Shown here piece after piece: positions 34,688 to 43,452 of a stretch of 64,000 nt of DNA (positions are counted from its first letter, which is position 1; every line of letters starts with the position of its first letter). The notes under the pieces are model-generated. The model saw only the letters and a program-made list of their open reading frames with translations, was not told the DNA's origin and did no database searches. The translations under genes were made by a program, and so were the position numbers. The DNA is from Nitrospirillum amazonense (GTDB taxonomy: Bacteria > Pseudomonadota > Alphaproteobacteria > Azospirillales > Azospirillaceae), in the NCBI RefSeq assembly GCF_007828035.1, contig NZ_VITV01000002.1:62001-126000 (forward strand). Direction: 5' to 3'.

Positions 34688-36003
34688 GGGCCGTCACCGA
34701 CCGCATGTCGTATTCCATCTTCGCCGTGCTGGTTGGCGGCATCCTGCTGAGCCAGGCCATCGCGCTGGGGCTTTACCGCACCGATCGGGCCGAGGCCGTG
34801 GCCGCGGCGCAGAGCGGGCAGCTGGCCGGGTGTCTCGCCAGCATTGCCGGCGTGGTGGACCACCAGCCGGCCGACATCCGTGACAAGATGCTGGCAGGCC
34901 TGCGCGACGGCAATTTCAAGGTCAACGTCGCCGGCACCACCCAGGACGTGTCGCTGGACGTGTATGAGAAGCCCAAGGTGAATCCACCCGGCCCCCATCA
35001 CACGGACATGATCGCCCTGCCGCCCTTCGGCACGATCACCACCCCCCCGCCGGAGCCCAAGTACGTCATGGCCAGCCACCAGCTGGCCGATGGCAGCTGG
35101 CTGAACGTGCACATCCCCATGGCCGGGGCCGACGCCCTGTCGGAACCGGGGTTCCTGGCCTCGCTGGCGGGCAGCGCCGCCGTGGCCATCCTGCTGTCCG
35201 CCTGGGTGCTGGGTTTCACCACCCGTCCCCTGCGCCGCTTCGCAGCGGCCGCCGACCGGCTGGGCGTGGACATGAACGCCCCCTCGCTGGATGAGACCGG
35301 CCCGCGTGAGGTGCGGCTGGCCGCCGCCGCCTTCAACAAGATGCAGCGCCGACTGCGCGCCTTCGTGGAGGATCGCACGCGCATGCTGGCCGCCGTGTCG
35401 CACGACCTGCGCACGCCGCTGACCCGCATGCGCCTGCGGGCCGAGTTCGTGGACGACGACGGCGTGCGCGAGAAGATGCTGGAAGATCTGGGCGAGATGG
35501 AGTCGATGATCGGCGCCACGCTGGCCTTCGCCCGGGACGAAGCGGCGCAGGAAACGCTGGAGCCCCTGGACCTCAACCTGCTGCTGTCGCGTGCGGCGGA
35601 GGATTATCGGGACGCCGGCAAGCCCGTGGGCTTCAGTCCGGCGCCGGGCCCGGTGCGGGTGGTCGGACGGCGCACGGCGCTGAAACGCGCCTTCACCAAC
35701 GTGGTGGAAAACGCCCTGAAATACGGTATCAGCGCCGACGTGGCCGTGGCCGTGCAGGGTGAGACGGTGGCCGTCTCCGTCACCGACCAGGGGCCGGGCA
35801 TCCCGGAGGCGGAGTGGGACAACGTCTTCCGTCCTTTCTACAGGCTGGAGGCCTCACGCTCCCGCGACACCGGCGGCACCGGCTTGGGCCTGTCGGTCGC
35901 CAACGACGTGGTGCGTGCGCACGGCGGTGAAATCCGCCTGGAGAACCGGGCGGAGGGCGGCCTCAAGGTCATCCTGCACCTGCCGCTGGAGGCGGCGCGA
36001 TAA
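34684..36003 (+). CDS. EnvZ-like sensor histidine kinase
   Basis: 439 residues: TM1 about 9-30, a periplasmic region about 31-155, TM2 about 158-180, HAMP about 178-230, HisKA with His240 (AAVSHDLRTPLTRMR), and HATPase_c with N box (NVVENALKYG), DQGPGIP and GGTGLGLSVA. The periplasmic part is rich in Pro and His near PPGPHHTDMIALPPFG and resembles no sensor domain I recognise. It forms a pair with the overlapping response regulator. A secreted PepSY protein encoded divergently could be its periplasmic modulator or its target. Confidence 0.94.
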   Translation: MRAVTDRMSYSIFAVLVGGILLSQAIALGLYRTDRAEAVAAAQSGQLAGCLASIAGVVDHQPADIRDKMLAGLRDGNFKVNVAGTTQDVSLDVYEKPKVNPPGPHHTDMIALPPFGTITTPPPEPKYVMASHQLADGSWLNVHIPMAGADALSEPGFLASLAGSAAVAILLSAWVLGFTTRPLRRFAAAADRLGVDMNAPSLDETGPREVRLAAAAFNKMQRRLRAFVEDRTRMLAAVSHDLRTPLTRMRLRAEFVDDDGVREKMLEDLGEMESMIGATLAFARDEAAQETLEPLDLNLLLSRAAEDYRDAGKPVGFSPAPGPVRVVGRRTALKRAFTNVVENALKYGISADVAVAVQGETVAVSVTDQGPGIPEAEWDNVFRPFYRLEASRSRDTGGTGLGLSVANDVVRAHGGEIRLENRAEGGLKVILHLPLEAAR

Positions 36004-36237
36004 AACCGCACAGGCGCCGGTGCGGGTTACGTCTTCCCACAGGCTGCGGGCGCCGTTGGGGGCGGCCCACACGGTCGGGGGCGCATGACGGGCGGGTGAA
36101 GCCCCTGGCGGTTCCCCCCTGGCCGTGGCTATGATGCGGTGGTCGAACCCGTGCGCTTGGCGCCGTCCCGGTTGGGAAATGCCATCGCCCCGTTTTCCGC
36201 AGAGCGCCTCGCCTTCGCGTGCCCTTGAGATTCCGTT

Positions 36238-37416
36238 ATGGCCATTCAGAACCGCATCGCCGATTTCCACGCCGACATGACGGCTTGGCGGCATCACATC
36301 CACGAAAACCCTGAGGTGGCGTTTGAAGAGACGCAAACCTCCGCCTTCGTGGCCGAGAAGCTGAGCGAGTTCGGGATCGAGGTGCACCGCGGCCTGGCCG
36401 GCACCGGCGTGGTGGGCGTGCTGCAGGGGGAGGGCCGGGACACTGGCAAGACCATCGGCCTGCGCGCCGATATGGACGCCCTGCCCATGCAGGAGGAGAA
36501 CACCTTCGCCCACGCCTCCAAGGTGGCGGGCAAGATGCACGCCTGTGGCCATGACGGGCACACCACCATGCTGCTGGGCGCCGCCCGCTATCTCGCCGAG
36601 ACACGCAACTTCTCCGGCACCGTGAACTTCATCTTCCAGCCGGCCGAGGAAGGGGCTGGCGGCGGTAAGCGCATGGTGGAGGAAGGGCTGTTCGAGCAAT
36701 TCCCCTGCGACATGGTCTTCGGCATGCACAATTGGCCGGAACTGCCGCCAGGTAAGATGGGTGTGCGCCCCGGGCCGGTCATGGCCGGCGCCGACCGGTT
36801 CGAGATCACCATCCAGGGCCGCGGCGGCCATGCCGCCCAGCCGCACCTGGGGGTGGACCCGGTGGTGGTCGCGGCCCAGCTTGTAGTGGCCGCGCAGACC
36901 CTGGTCAGCCGCGGCCTTTCGCCCGTGGAGTGCGGCGTGGTCAGCATCACCCGCATCCATGCCGGCACGGCCTTCAACATCATCCCCAACGAGGTGAAGC
37001 TGGCCGGCACCGTTCGCGCGCTGACGCCCGAGATACGCCAGCAGCTGGAGGATGGCTTGCGTAATCTGGTGCGGACCCTGCCACCGGTGTTCGGTGCCAC
37101 GGGTGAGCTGGTTTACCACCTGGGCTATCCGCCTACCATCAACCATGCCGACCCCACGGTCATCGCCGCCGCCGTGGCCGCCAAGGTCGCGGGGGCGGAG
37201 AACGTGCTGGGCGACATGGGGCCCAGCATGGGGGCGGAAGACTTCGCCTACATGCTGAACGCCCGCCCCGGCTCCTATGTCTGGCTGGGCCAGGGCGGCA
37301 GCGCCCTGGGGTGCTCCCTGCACAACCCGCGCTATGACTTCAACGACGACGTTCTGCCGATGGGCGCCAGCTACTGGGCGACCCTGGTGGAAACCGTTCT
37401 GCCCCGGGCGGCATGA
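36238..37416 (+). CDS. M20 family amidohydrolase (hippurate hydrolase-like)
   Basis: 392-residue zinc/manganese-dependent hydrolase of the M20D amidohydrolase group, which includes hippurate hydrolases, IAA-amino-acid hydrolases and N-acyl-L-amino-acid amidohydrolases. Motifs: RADMDALPMQE, metal-binding MHACGHDGHTTMLLGA, PAEEGAGGG, and the C-terminal MGAEDFAYML with the last metal ligand. The dimerisation domain is in the middle (GRGGHAAQPHLGVDPVVVA). The substrate cannot be fixed from sequence. Its TGA overlaps the ATG of the following lipoprotein gene, suggesting coupled translation. Confidence 0.93.
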   Translation: MAIQNRIADFHADMTAWRHHIHENPEVAFEETQTSAFVAEKLSEFGIEVHRGLAGTGVVGVLQGEGRDTGKTIGLRADMDALPMQEENTFAHASKVAGKMHACGHDGHTTMLLGAARYLAETRNFSGTVNFIFQPAEEGAGGGKRMVEEGLFEQFPCDMVFGMHNWPELPPGKMGVRPGPVMAGADRFEITIQGRGGHAAQPHLGVDPVVVAAQLVVAAQTLVSRGLSPVECGVVSITRIHAGTAFNIIPNEVKLAGTVRALTPEIRQQLEDGLRNLVRTLPPVFGATGELVYHLGYPPTINHADPTVIAAAVAAKVAGAENVLGDMGPSMGAEDFAYMLNARPGSYVWLGQGGSALGCSLHNPRYDFNDDVLPMGASYWATLVETVLPRAA

Positions 37417-38021
37417 TCCGGCCCCGGTCCATCCGCCGGGAGGGTTCCCGGGTCGCGGCTTCCGCCCGCTGTGACAGCCGGGCGGGAGATGGATGTCGTG
37501 GCCACCGTGCACGGCCGGCGCGCCGTGTGGCTGCGCTGGGGCTGGCTCTGGGTATGAGCGCCGCCTTGACAGGCTGTTCCGGCAGCTTGGCGTGGCTGGG
37601 GGGCGAGCCGCCGCCGGACGACAACGCCCTTCCCCCCGCCGTTTCCCCCAGTCTTGTTGGGCGCGGCGAATGGCACGGCGGGCTGAGCCGGGCGCAAAGC
37701 ACGACATACCTGGTGGCCCGCAACGCCGCCGAATGGCAGTCGCTGTGGGACCTGGTGGGGATGCGTGTCCCCGGCGCTCTGCCGGAACGGCTGATGGCGC
37801 TGGGTGTTTTCCTCGGGTCCCGCAACTCATCCGGCGCGGGGGTGGAGGTGGTGAACACCCGCGTGGAACATCGGGATGGCATGCGCGACCGCCTGGTGGT
37901 CGAATATCACGAATTCGACCAGTCCTCGCGCAACACCGCCACGGGCAGCTTGACCAGCCCTTACGCCATCGTCCTGGTGGATTGGTCGGACGCGCCGGTG
38001 CGTTTCGCCCGGGTGCCTTGA
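37413..38021 (+). CDS. PrcB-like lipoprotein
   Basis: 202 residues. A long Arg-rich N-region leads to a hydrophobic segment and lipobox (LALGMSAALTGC, Cys near 55), so the mature protein of about 150 residues should be membrane-anchored. The C-terminal half resembles the PrcB_C domain: LMALGVFLGSRNSSGAGVEV, followed by a strand (RLVVEYHEF) and a closing SPYAIVLVDW. PrcB was first described as a protease-complex subunit of Treponema. The start was set by the ATGA overlap with the amidohydrolase gene; no other in-frame start gives a usable signal peptide. Confidence 0.65.
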   Translation: MIRPRSIRREGSRVAASARCDSRAGDGCRGHRARPARRVAALGLALGMSAALTGCSGSLAWLGGEPPPDDNALPPAVSPSLVGRGEWHGGLSRAQSTTYLVARNAAEWQSLWDLVGMRVPGALPERLMALGVFLGSRNSSGAGVEVVNTRVEHRDGMRDRLVVEYHEFDQSSRNTATGSLTSPYAIVLVDWSDAPVRFARVP

Positions 38022-38108
38022 CCCTCAGAGATGTCGTTCCCCCAGGCTCCGGCGGCGCCGGTCCGGACCTATGAGGGCCTGCCATCGACTTGTGTTCAAC
38101 CGAAACAA

Positions 38109-38139
38109 AAGGCCCGGGAACTTGGCGGTTCCGGGCCTT
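38109..38139 (-). terminator. Rho-independent terminator of the CapD-like gene
   Basis: Stem AAGGCCCGGGAAC / GTTCCGGGCCTT with one bulged G and a 6-base loop, 22 bp beyond the stop codon. On the minus strand it is followed by TTGTTT. Confidence 0.85.
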
Positions 38140-38160
38140 CGCTTTTCAAGCCTCAGGACG

Positions 38161-40137
38161 CTACGCTTGATTTGGCAGCACGGTTTCCGAGGGAAGGGGA
38201 ACCGGATCCAGCTGGCTATAGTCAGGGACGATATGGTGCAGCAGGGCCTGAAGGCGAGCGGCGTCGGCGGTGGCGCAGGCCGCGTCCAGCTCATCCAGCG
38301 AGCGGCGCAGGATGGCCAGGTCCACCGCGCGGGGCGAGGCCACCAGCACGCCTTCGGCCGAGGTCTGTTCCGGCGGTTCGGCAGCGGCGAACATCTCTTC
38401 ATACAGCTTTTCGCCGGGCCGCAGGCCGGTGAAGGTGATCTTGATGTCCTTGTCCGGGCGCAGGCCGGCCAGGCGGATCATCTGCCGGGCCAGGTCGACG
38501 ATCTTCACCGGCTGGCCCATGTCCAGCACGAAGATGCGGCCACGGTCGTCGCGCCCGGCGTTCATGCCGTAGGCGGAGGCCTGCAGCACCAGTTCCACCG
38601 CCTCGCGCACGGTCATGAAGTAGCGGCAGACTTCGGGGTGGGTGACGGTCAGCGGGCCGCCGGCGCGCAGCTGGCGGCTGAACAGCGGCACCACCGATCC
38701 GGTGGAGCCCAGCACGTTGCCGAAGCGCACGGTCATGAACCGGGTTTGCCAGCCCTTGCCGGCGCCACTGGACGCCACGATGTCCAGGGCCTGGCAATAG
38801 CACTCGGCGATGCGCTTGGTGGCGCCCATGACGTTGGTGGACCGCACCGCCTTGTCCGTCGAGATCAGCACCATCGCGGCGGCACCGGCGGCGATGGCGG
38901 CATCGGCGACGTTGCGCGTGCCCATGACGTTAGTCAGCACGCCCTCGACCGGGTTCAGCTCCACCATGGGAACATGCTTCAGGGCGGCGGCGTGGAACAC
39001 CAGTTCCGGCTTCTCCTCATGGAAGACCTCCATGAGGCGGTTGCGGTCGCGGACGTTGGCCAGCACGGCGCGGCAATCCAGGTCCGGGCAGTTCTCCCGC
39101 ATCTCCATCTCGATGGAGTAGAGGTTGAACTCGCCATGATCCAGCAGGATCAGACGGCGCGGCTTCAGCTGCGCGATCTGGCGGGTCAGTTCGGAACCGA
39201 TTGTGCCGCCGGCACCCGTGACCAGCACGGTGCGCCCGGCGACCAGGCCGTCGATGGCACCCTTGTCCAGGGCCACCTGGGGGCGGCCCAACAGGTCCTC
39301 AATGACGATGGGGCGCACGGTCATGGGCCCCTCGTTCACGGCGTCGCGGAAGTCGGTGAGGTCGGGCAGGCGGGCCAGAACCAGATTCAGCGCCTCGCAC
39401 TTTTCCACCAGTGCGCCCAGCCTGGTGCCCGACAGGCGGGCGCGGGGGCGGGTCAGGATCAGGCGGCGCGGGCATTGCCCTCCGGCGGCCAAGTCGCCGA
39501 CCACGGACGACAGCTCGGCCAGGCGGCCCAGCACCTTCACGCCGTGGATCTCGCGGCCGATGCGGCCGCCCTTGTCGTCCAGGATGCCGACGACGCGATA
39601 GGCGGCGTCGCGATCCGTGGCCATGGCGCGAATGAAAATCTCGGCTTCGTCACCGGCGCCGACCAGCAGCACGGGAATGCGGTCGCGGGCGTTGCTTTCC
39701 AGAATGCCGGCCAGGCGGCGGTCCTTGGCCAGGCGGTACAGCAGGCGCGGCCCGCCCAGCAGCACCACCAGCACGAACCAGTTGATCAGCGGCACGGAGC
39801 GGGGCAGGGCGTCCAGCCGCGTCACCAGGAACATCAGCAGCAGGAAGACCAGGATGGTGGTGGTGACGGCGCGCGCGATGGCCATCAGATCGCGCAACGA
39901 GGCGTAGCGCCAAACGCCCGAGTTCATACCGAACAGTCGGTAGGCGGCGGCGGCGATGATGGTGAAGAGTGCCGCGCCGGGAACCAGGGCTTGGGTATAG
40001 TGGATGATGCCATCCCCAACCCTCAGGTACAGCGAAACAATAAACGAAATCCCAGCAACCAAAATGTCATGAAAATATGCAAGGAAGCGCCGATCAAAAA
40101 TAAGCGGCAGCTTGAAGGTTTCTTTTAATTTACGCAT
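38161..40137 (-). CDS. Membrane nucleoside-diphosphate-sugar 4,6-dehydratase/epimerase (CapD/WbpM/PglF type)
   Basis: 658 residues: four membrane segments in the first 125 residues, a first Rossmann-like domain (VLLVGAGDEAEIFIR, about 170), then an extended SDR catalytic domain from about 300 with TGAGGTIGSELTRQ, HAAALKHVPMVELNP, and SxxK-type catalytic region (LISTDKAVRSTNVMGATKR). Members convert UDP-GlcNAc to a 4-keto-6-deoxy sugar for O-antigen, capsule or flagellin glycans. It is monocistronic here, with no glycosyltransferases or Wzx/Wzy beside it. The product is inferred from the family. Confidence 0.94.
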   Translation of the reverse strand: MRKLKETFKLPLIFDRRFLAYFHDILVAGISFIVSLYLRVGDGIIHYTQALVPGAALFTIIAAAAYRLFGMNSGVWRYASLRDLMAIARAVTTTILVFLLLMFLVTRLDALPRSVPLINWFVLVVLLGGPRLLYRLAKDRRLAGILESNARDRIPVLLVGAGDEAEIFIRAMATDRDAAYRVVGILDDKGGRIGREIHGVKVLGRLAELSSVVGDLAAGGQCPRRLILTRPRARLSGTRLGALVEKCEALNLVLARLPDLTDFRDAVNEGPMTVRPIVIEDLLGRPQVALDKGAIDGLVAGRTVLVTGAGGTIGSELTRQIAQLKPRRLILLDHGEFNLYSIEMEMRENCPDLDCRAVLANVRDRNRLMEVFHEEKPELVFHAAALKHVPMVELNPVEGVLTNVMGTRNVADAAIAAGAAAMVLISTDKAVRSTNVMGATKRIAECYCQALDIVASSGAGKGWQTRFMTVRFGNVLGSTGSVVPLFSRQLRAGGPLTVTHPEVCRYFMTVREAVELVLQASAYGMNAGRDDRGRIFVLDMGQPVKIVDLARQMIRLAGLRPDKDIKITFTGLRPGEKLYEEMFAAAEPPEQTSAEGVLVASPRAVDLAILRRSLDELDAACATADAARLQALLHHIVPDYSQLDPVPLPSETVLPNQA

Positions 40138-40514
40138 GGCTCCAGCCTGCGGTTGATTGTTTATGGGCGATTAACAGAGCGTGACAGGGGCACTGAAATC
40201 GCATATCCGAGAATGTATTTCTAAACGCCTGACGCGATCCTGACACTATCCGATACTCTGCTGCAAGTGCGAAAAAGGATTGGCAGGGCATATGCCTACT
40301 CCATTAGGCAGGCCGTTTTTCAACGTCCTGAATTGGCCAGCGGCGGCCAGGAGGACATCCGTGGCCAATCCTTGTCAGCGGTACTCCTGAAAGCTTCCGG
40401 ATGATAGTGGTCAGAAGCATGAAACCATTGGGAATCTAGAGACACGACCGGCGCGGAAAATAGGTCTTTCCGACTAGAAGGGAAGCGATAAGCGGATGGA
40501 TCTGGGGTGCGTCC
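40138..40514. other. 377-bp intergenic region upstream of the CapD-like gene
   Basis: No gene. It is noticeably less GC-rich than its surroundings and holds the likely CapD promoter. A small hairpin TGCCTA / TAGGCA at 40293-40310 is followed by GGCCGTTTTT, a weak terminator candidate on the plus strand with no obvious upstream plus-strand gene. Confidence 0.55.
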
Positions 40515-40859
40515 TCACGAGCGCAACCACGCGAAAATCCCTTTGCTTTTGGGCTTCGCCGCCGGCGCTTTTCCGCTCGGCCGTTTGGCGCCCGCCGTGG
40601 CTGGGGTGGAGGATCCTGGCGTTTTTATGCCGGCGTAGTCACGCTTGAACCGCTCCAGATCCTCGCGCAGGCCGAAACGGAAAGACACGTGCAAGACCTG
40701 GGAACGGCGGTTCAGGCCTGGGTCGAGTTTTTCTTCCATGCCCAGAAACTCCACGGCCCAGCGACCCCGAATATTGGCCCGAATCCAGTCTTCCGCCTTG
40801 TCCATGTCGCCGGCGGAGTTTAGTTGCAGTGTTGTCGTGAAATCTTGCTCAGCACTCAC
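40515..40859 (-). CDS. Hypothetical protein with basic low-complexity C-terminus
   Basis: 114 residues, not recognised. The first 75 residues look like a compact alpha/beta domain (FTTTLQLNSAGDMDKAEDWI, then VLHVSFRFGLREDLERFKRD). The last 35 are rich in Ala, Pro, Ser and Lys (AKRPSGKAPAAKPKSKG) and end in FAWLRS. No signal peptide or membrane segment. The start is a GTG with GAGAGG about 6 bases upstream. It stands alone between two non-coding stretches of almost 400 bp. Confidence 0.65.
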   Translation of the reverse strand: MSAEQDFTTTLQLNSAGDMDKAEDWIRANIRGRWAVEFLGMEEKLDPGLNRRSQVLHVSFRFGLREDLERFKRDYAGIKTPGSSTPATAGAKRPSGKAPAAKPKSKGIFAWLRS

Positions 40860-41254
40860 GCTCGCCTCTCAGGTCATTTCCTGGTTGAACGGATCAGGCA
40901 TGATCATCCTGGCGTCCTACTCGATCTCGCGATCAGGGACGGTCTGTCGGCCGGGCCGGCGGTCCGGCTCCCCGAGTCGCTAGCGCGACCCCGCTTCGCG
41001 GCGCAGACCTTAGACGACCCCTGCCGCGGGCGACTACGCATCTCCCGGACAGCAAGGGACCGGAAGCCGTATGGCCGATGGAGATAGATGCCCTACCGAC
41101 GTATCCCGGCGACGATAGCTGATGCCTTGGCCAGCGGCCTCCGCTAGCGGCCATTGAACGCGCCAGAGGTGCCTGTGCCGGATCCGGTATCGACAGGGCC
41201 ATAGGATCGGGTAGGGTCCCCGCCTCGGTTTTCGCCAGCGGACGTTACCTCCAG
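40860..41254. other. 395-bp intergenic region upstream of the restriction nuclease gene
   Basis: No credible gene and no remnant of a DNA methyltransferase was found on either strand. The frame of the downstream nuclease gene is open for about 30 codons before its ATG, without another canonical start. Confidence 0.5.
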
Positions 41255-42058
41255 ATGTTCCCTACCTTGCTTCAGCGTGGCTTCCAGGTGGAGTTCCTGT
41301 CCCATGCCCGGGCTATCCTGGGCGTCGACTTCCCCGACGCCATGGCCGAGCTGGACGCCGTCATCGGCGCGCTGTCCATCCCCGTCACGGAAATCGTCGG
41401 GTCTGGCGGCGGTGAGGCCAAGATCACCCAACGCCTTCGCCGCTCCCTGGCCGAGCATGGATGGGAGAAGGCGCACTTCACCATCGAGAAGCGGGTGAAC
41501 GGCAAGCGGCGCGAGTCCATCAGCCACGAGGTGGACCATGTGCGCGACGTGCCCGGCGTCGGCGTCATCGCGCTGGAGATCGAGTGGAACAATAAGGACC
41601 CGTTCTTCGACCGGGACCTGGAGAACTTCAAGCGACTGCATGCCGAGGGTGTCATCTCCGTCGGCGTCATCGTCACCCGGGGCCGTAGCCTGCAGGATGA
41701 GATGGTGCCCATGGTGCGCCGCTTCGCCCAGGGGCGGGGCCTGACCTGCGACGCCGACGTGCTGGCCCTGGGCCTGCGCCCCACCACCCGACAGCAGGAT
41801 GACGTGGCCCGCCGCATGGCCGGCGGTGCGCCGTCCTTCGCCGAGGCCTGGGCCGCCTCCTTCTGCCAGGACAAGTATGGAGCGGCCACCACCCATTGGC
41901 GCAAGCTGGAGGACCGGGTGCACCGGGGCGTGGGCAATCCATGCCCGCTGTTGCTGATCGGCATCCCGGCCGAGGTCGTCACCTTCGACATCCCCCTGTC
42001 GGACATGCCCAGGGCGCCGGTCCCGGAACCGGTGGAAGCCGAACTGCCGTTTTTCTGA
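41255..42058 (+). CDS. BglII/BstYI-family type II restriction endonuclease
   Basis: 267 residues. The sequence follows the BglII-type nuclease family: SHARAILGVDFPDAMAELD near the N-terminus, GSGGGEAKITQRLRR, and the catalytic core SHEVDHVRDVP followed by IALEIEWNNKDPFFDRDLEN. The E-x-E element (EIE) fits the BamHI-like variant of PD-(D/E)xK sites. No methyltransferase lies on either side, so it is either an orphan, protected by a distant methylase, or used against incoming DNA in another way. No good ribosome-binding site precedes the ATG at 41255, so the exact start is unsure. Confidence 0.82.
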   Translation: MFPTLLQRGFQVEFLSHARAILGVDFPDAMAELDAVIGALSIPVTEIVGSGGGEAKITQRLRRSLAEHGWEKAHFTIEKRVNGKRRESISHEVDHVRDVPGVGVIALEIEWNNKDPFFDRDLENFKRLHAEGVISVGVIVTRGRSLQDEMVPMVRRFAQGRGLTCDADVLALGLRPTTRQQDDVARRMAGGAPSFAEAWAASFCQDKYGAATTHWRKLEDRVHRGVGNPCPLLLIGIPAEVVTFDIPLSDMPRAPVPEPVEAELPFF

Positions 42059-42179
42059 TTCCTCAAGCGCCGGCGGGCCGTCCGGCCCTTGGCTCATCCC
42101 CGATTTCCAGTCCGCCTTCGGCTTCCCAGAAATCTCCAGCGCCTGCGGCCGCGGGCTGGTCGCTGCGCTCCGGCTTTTC

Positions 42180-43451
42180 TCACAGCAGGTCGCGCAGGCG
42201 GTACCACAGGCCGGCCAGCACCAGCAGGGGCACGCGCCAAGGGCCGCGCACGAAAGGGTGCTGGGGCAGCCGGGCGAAGACGTCATAGCGCTCAGCCTGG
42301 CCCATGATGGCCTCGGCCAGCAAGTGGCCGCAGATGCCGGTGAGGGCGACGCCGTGGCCGCTGTAGCCGTGGGCGTAGTAGGTGGTGGGCGACAGGCGGC
42401 CCAACTGGGGCAGGCGGCTGACGGTCATGCCCACGCTGCCGTGCCAGAAATGATCAATGCCCACGTCTTTGAGCTGAGGGAAGCAGTGGACCAGGTCCCG
42501 CGCCAGCTTGGGCTTGGCGTCAGGCATCGCCCGGTTGGCGTAGTTGACGCGGCCGCCGAACAGCAGGCGGTGATCGGCGCTGCGACGGAAGTAGTGCAGG
42601 CCGACGTTGGTGTCCGACACCGCGTGGTCGCCCGGCAGCAGGGCCGCCGCCCGTTCCGTGCCGAGGGGCTGCGTCGCCAGCATGTAGGTGACGATGGGCA
42701 CCAGGGTGCGCGTCAGCGGCGGCGCCAGGTCGCCCAGGTAGGCGTTGCCGGCCAGCACCAGGAAGCGGGACCGCACGCGGCCGCGGGGTGTGGTCACCAC
42801 CGGGGCGGCACCCGTGGTGATGGCCAGGGCTGGTGTGTTCTCGTACAGGCGCGCGCCGGCCTCCCGTGCGGCGCGTCCCAGGCCTTGGGCGTAGGCCAGC
42901 GGGTGCAGGTGGCCGCTGCCCATATCCTCCAGCCCGCTATCATAGCGCGGGCTGGCCAGCAGGGCGCGTAGCGCCTCGCCCTCCACCAGGCGTAGGCGGT
43001 CATAGCCCACGGCGTCCGCGTCGCGCAGCTGGGCCAGCAAATCCCGGCGGTGGCGGGGCTTGGCGGCGGCGTTGATGTAGCCCCAGCGCAGGGCGCAGGC
43101 TATGCCGTGCCGGTCCACCCGCCGCACCAGCAGGGCCTTGGCTTCTTCCGCCAAGGCCCACAGGCGCCGCGCGTCGTCGGCGCCGCCAAGCCGCGCGATG
43201 GCGCTGATGGATTTGTTATAGCCGCTGATCAGCTGGCCGCCGTTCCGGCCGGAGGCGCCCCAGCCCACCCGCTCCGCCTCAACCACCACCACGTTGTAGC
43301 CGCGTTCCGCCAAGGTCAGGGCGGCGGACAGGCCGGTGTAGCCGGCGCCGACGACACAGACGTCGCAGTCCGTATCGCCCGCCAGCGCTGCAACGGCGGG
43401 GCCGGGCGGAGAGGAGTGGACGTACCAGCTGTCCGGCCAGCAGGTGCTCAT
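42180..43451 (-). CDS. puuB: FAD-dependent amine oxidoreductase, PuuB-like
   Basis: 423-residue DAO-family flavoenzyme: FAD-binding VVGAGYTGLSAAL at about 31-43 and VEAERVGWGASGRNGGQLI, and a C-terminal YYAHGYSGHGVALTG. This matches gamma-glutamylputrescine oxidase (Puu pathway), which oxidises gamma-glutamylputrescine to the aldehyde. The assignment is helped by the adjacent divergent PuuA-like gene. It starts one base after the stop of the PAP2 gene, so the two are co-transcribed. Other DAO oxidases (glycine or sarcosine type) are a less likely alternative. Confidence 0.82.
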   Translation of the reverse strand: MSTCWPDSWYVHSSPPGPAVAALAGDTDCDVCVVGAGYTGLSAALTLAERGYNVVVVEAERVGWGASGRNGGQLISGYNKSISAIARLGGADDARRLWALAEEAKALLVRRVDRHGIACALRWGYINAAAKPRHRRDLLAQLRDADAVGYDRLRLVEGEALRALLASPRYDSGLEDMGSGHLHPLAYAQGLGRAAREAGARLYENTPALAITTGAAPVVTTPRGRVRSRFLVLAGNAYLGDLAPPLTRTLVPIVTYMLATQPLGTERAAALLPGDHAVSDTNVGLHYFRRSADHRLLFGGRVNYANRAMPDAKPKLARDLVHCFPQLKDVGIDHFWHGSVGMTVSRLPQLGRLSPTTYYAHGYSGHGVALTGICGHLLAEAIMGQAERYDVFARLPQHPFVRGPWRVPLLVLAGLWYRLRDLL

Positions 43452-43452
43452 G

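Noticed and set aside
35854-38085. A 743-codon minus-strand frame over the M20 amidohydrolase gene
   Set aside because: Antisense to well-supported genes and without any recognisable domain.
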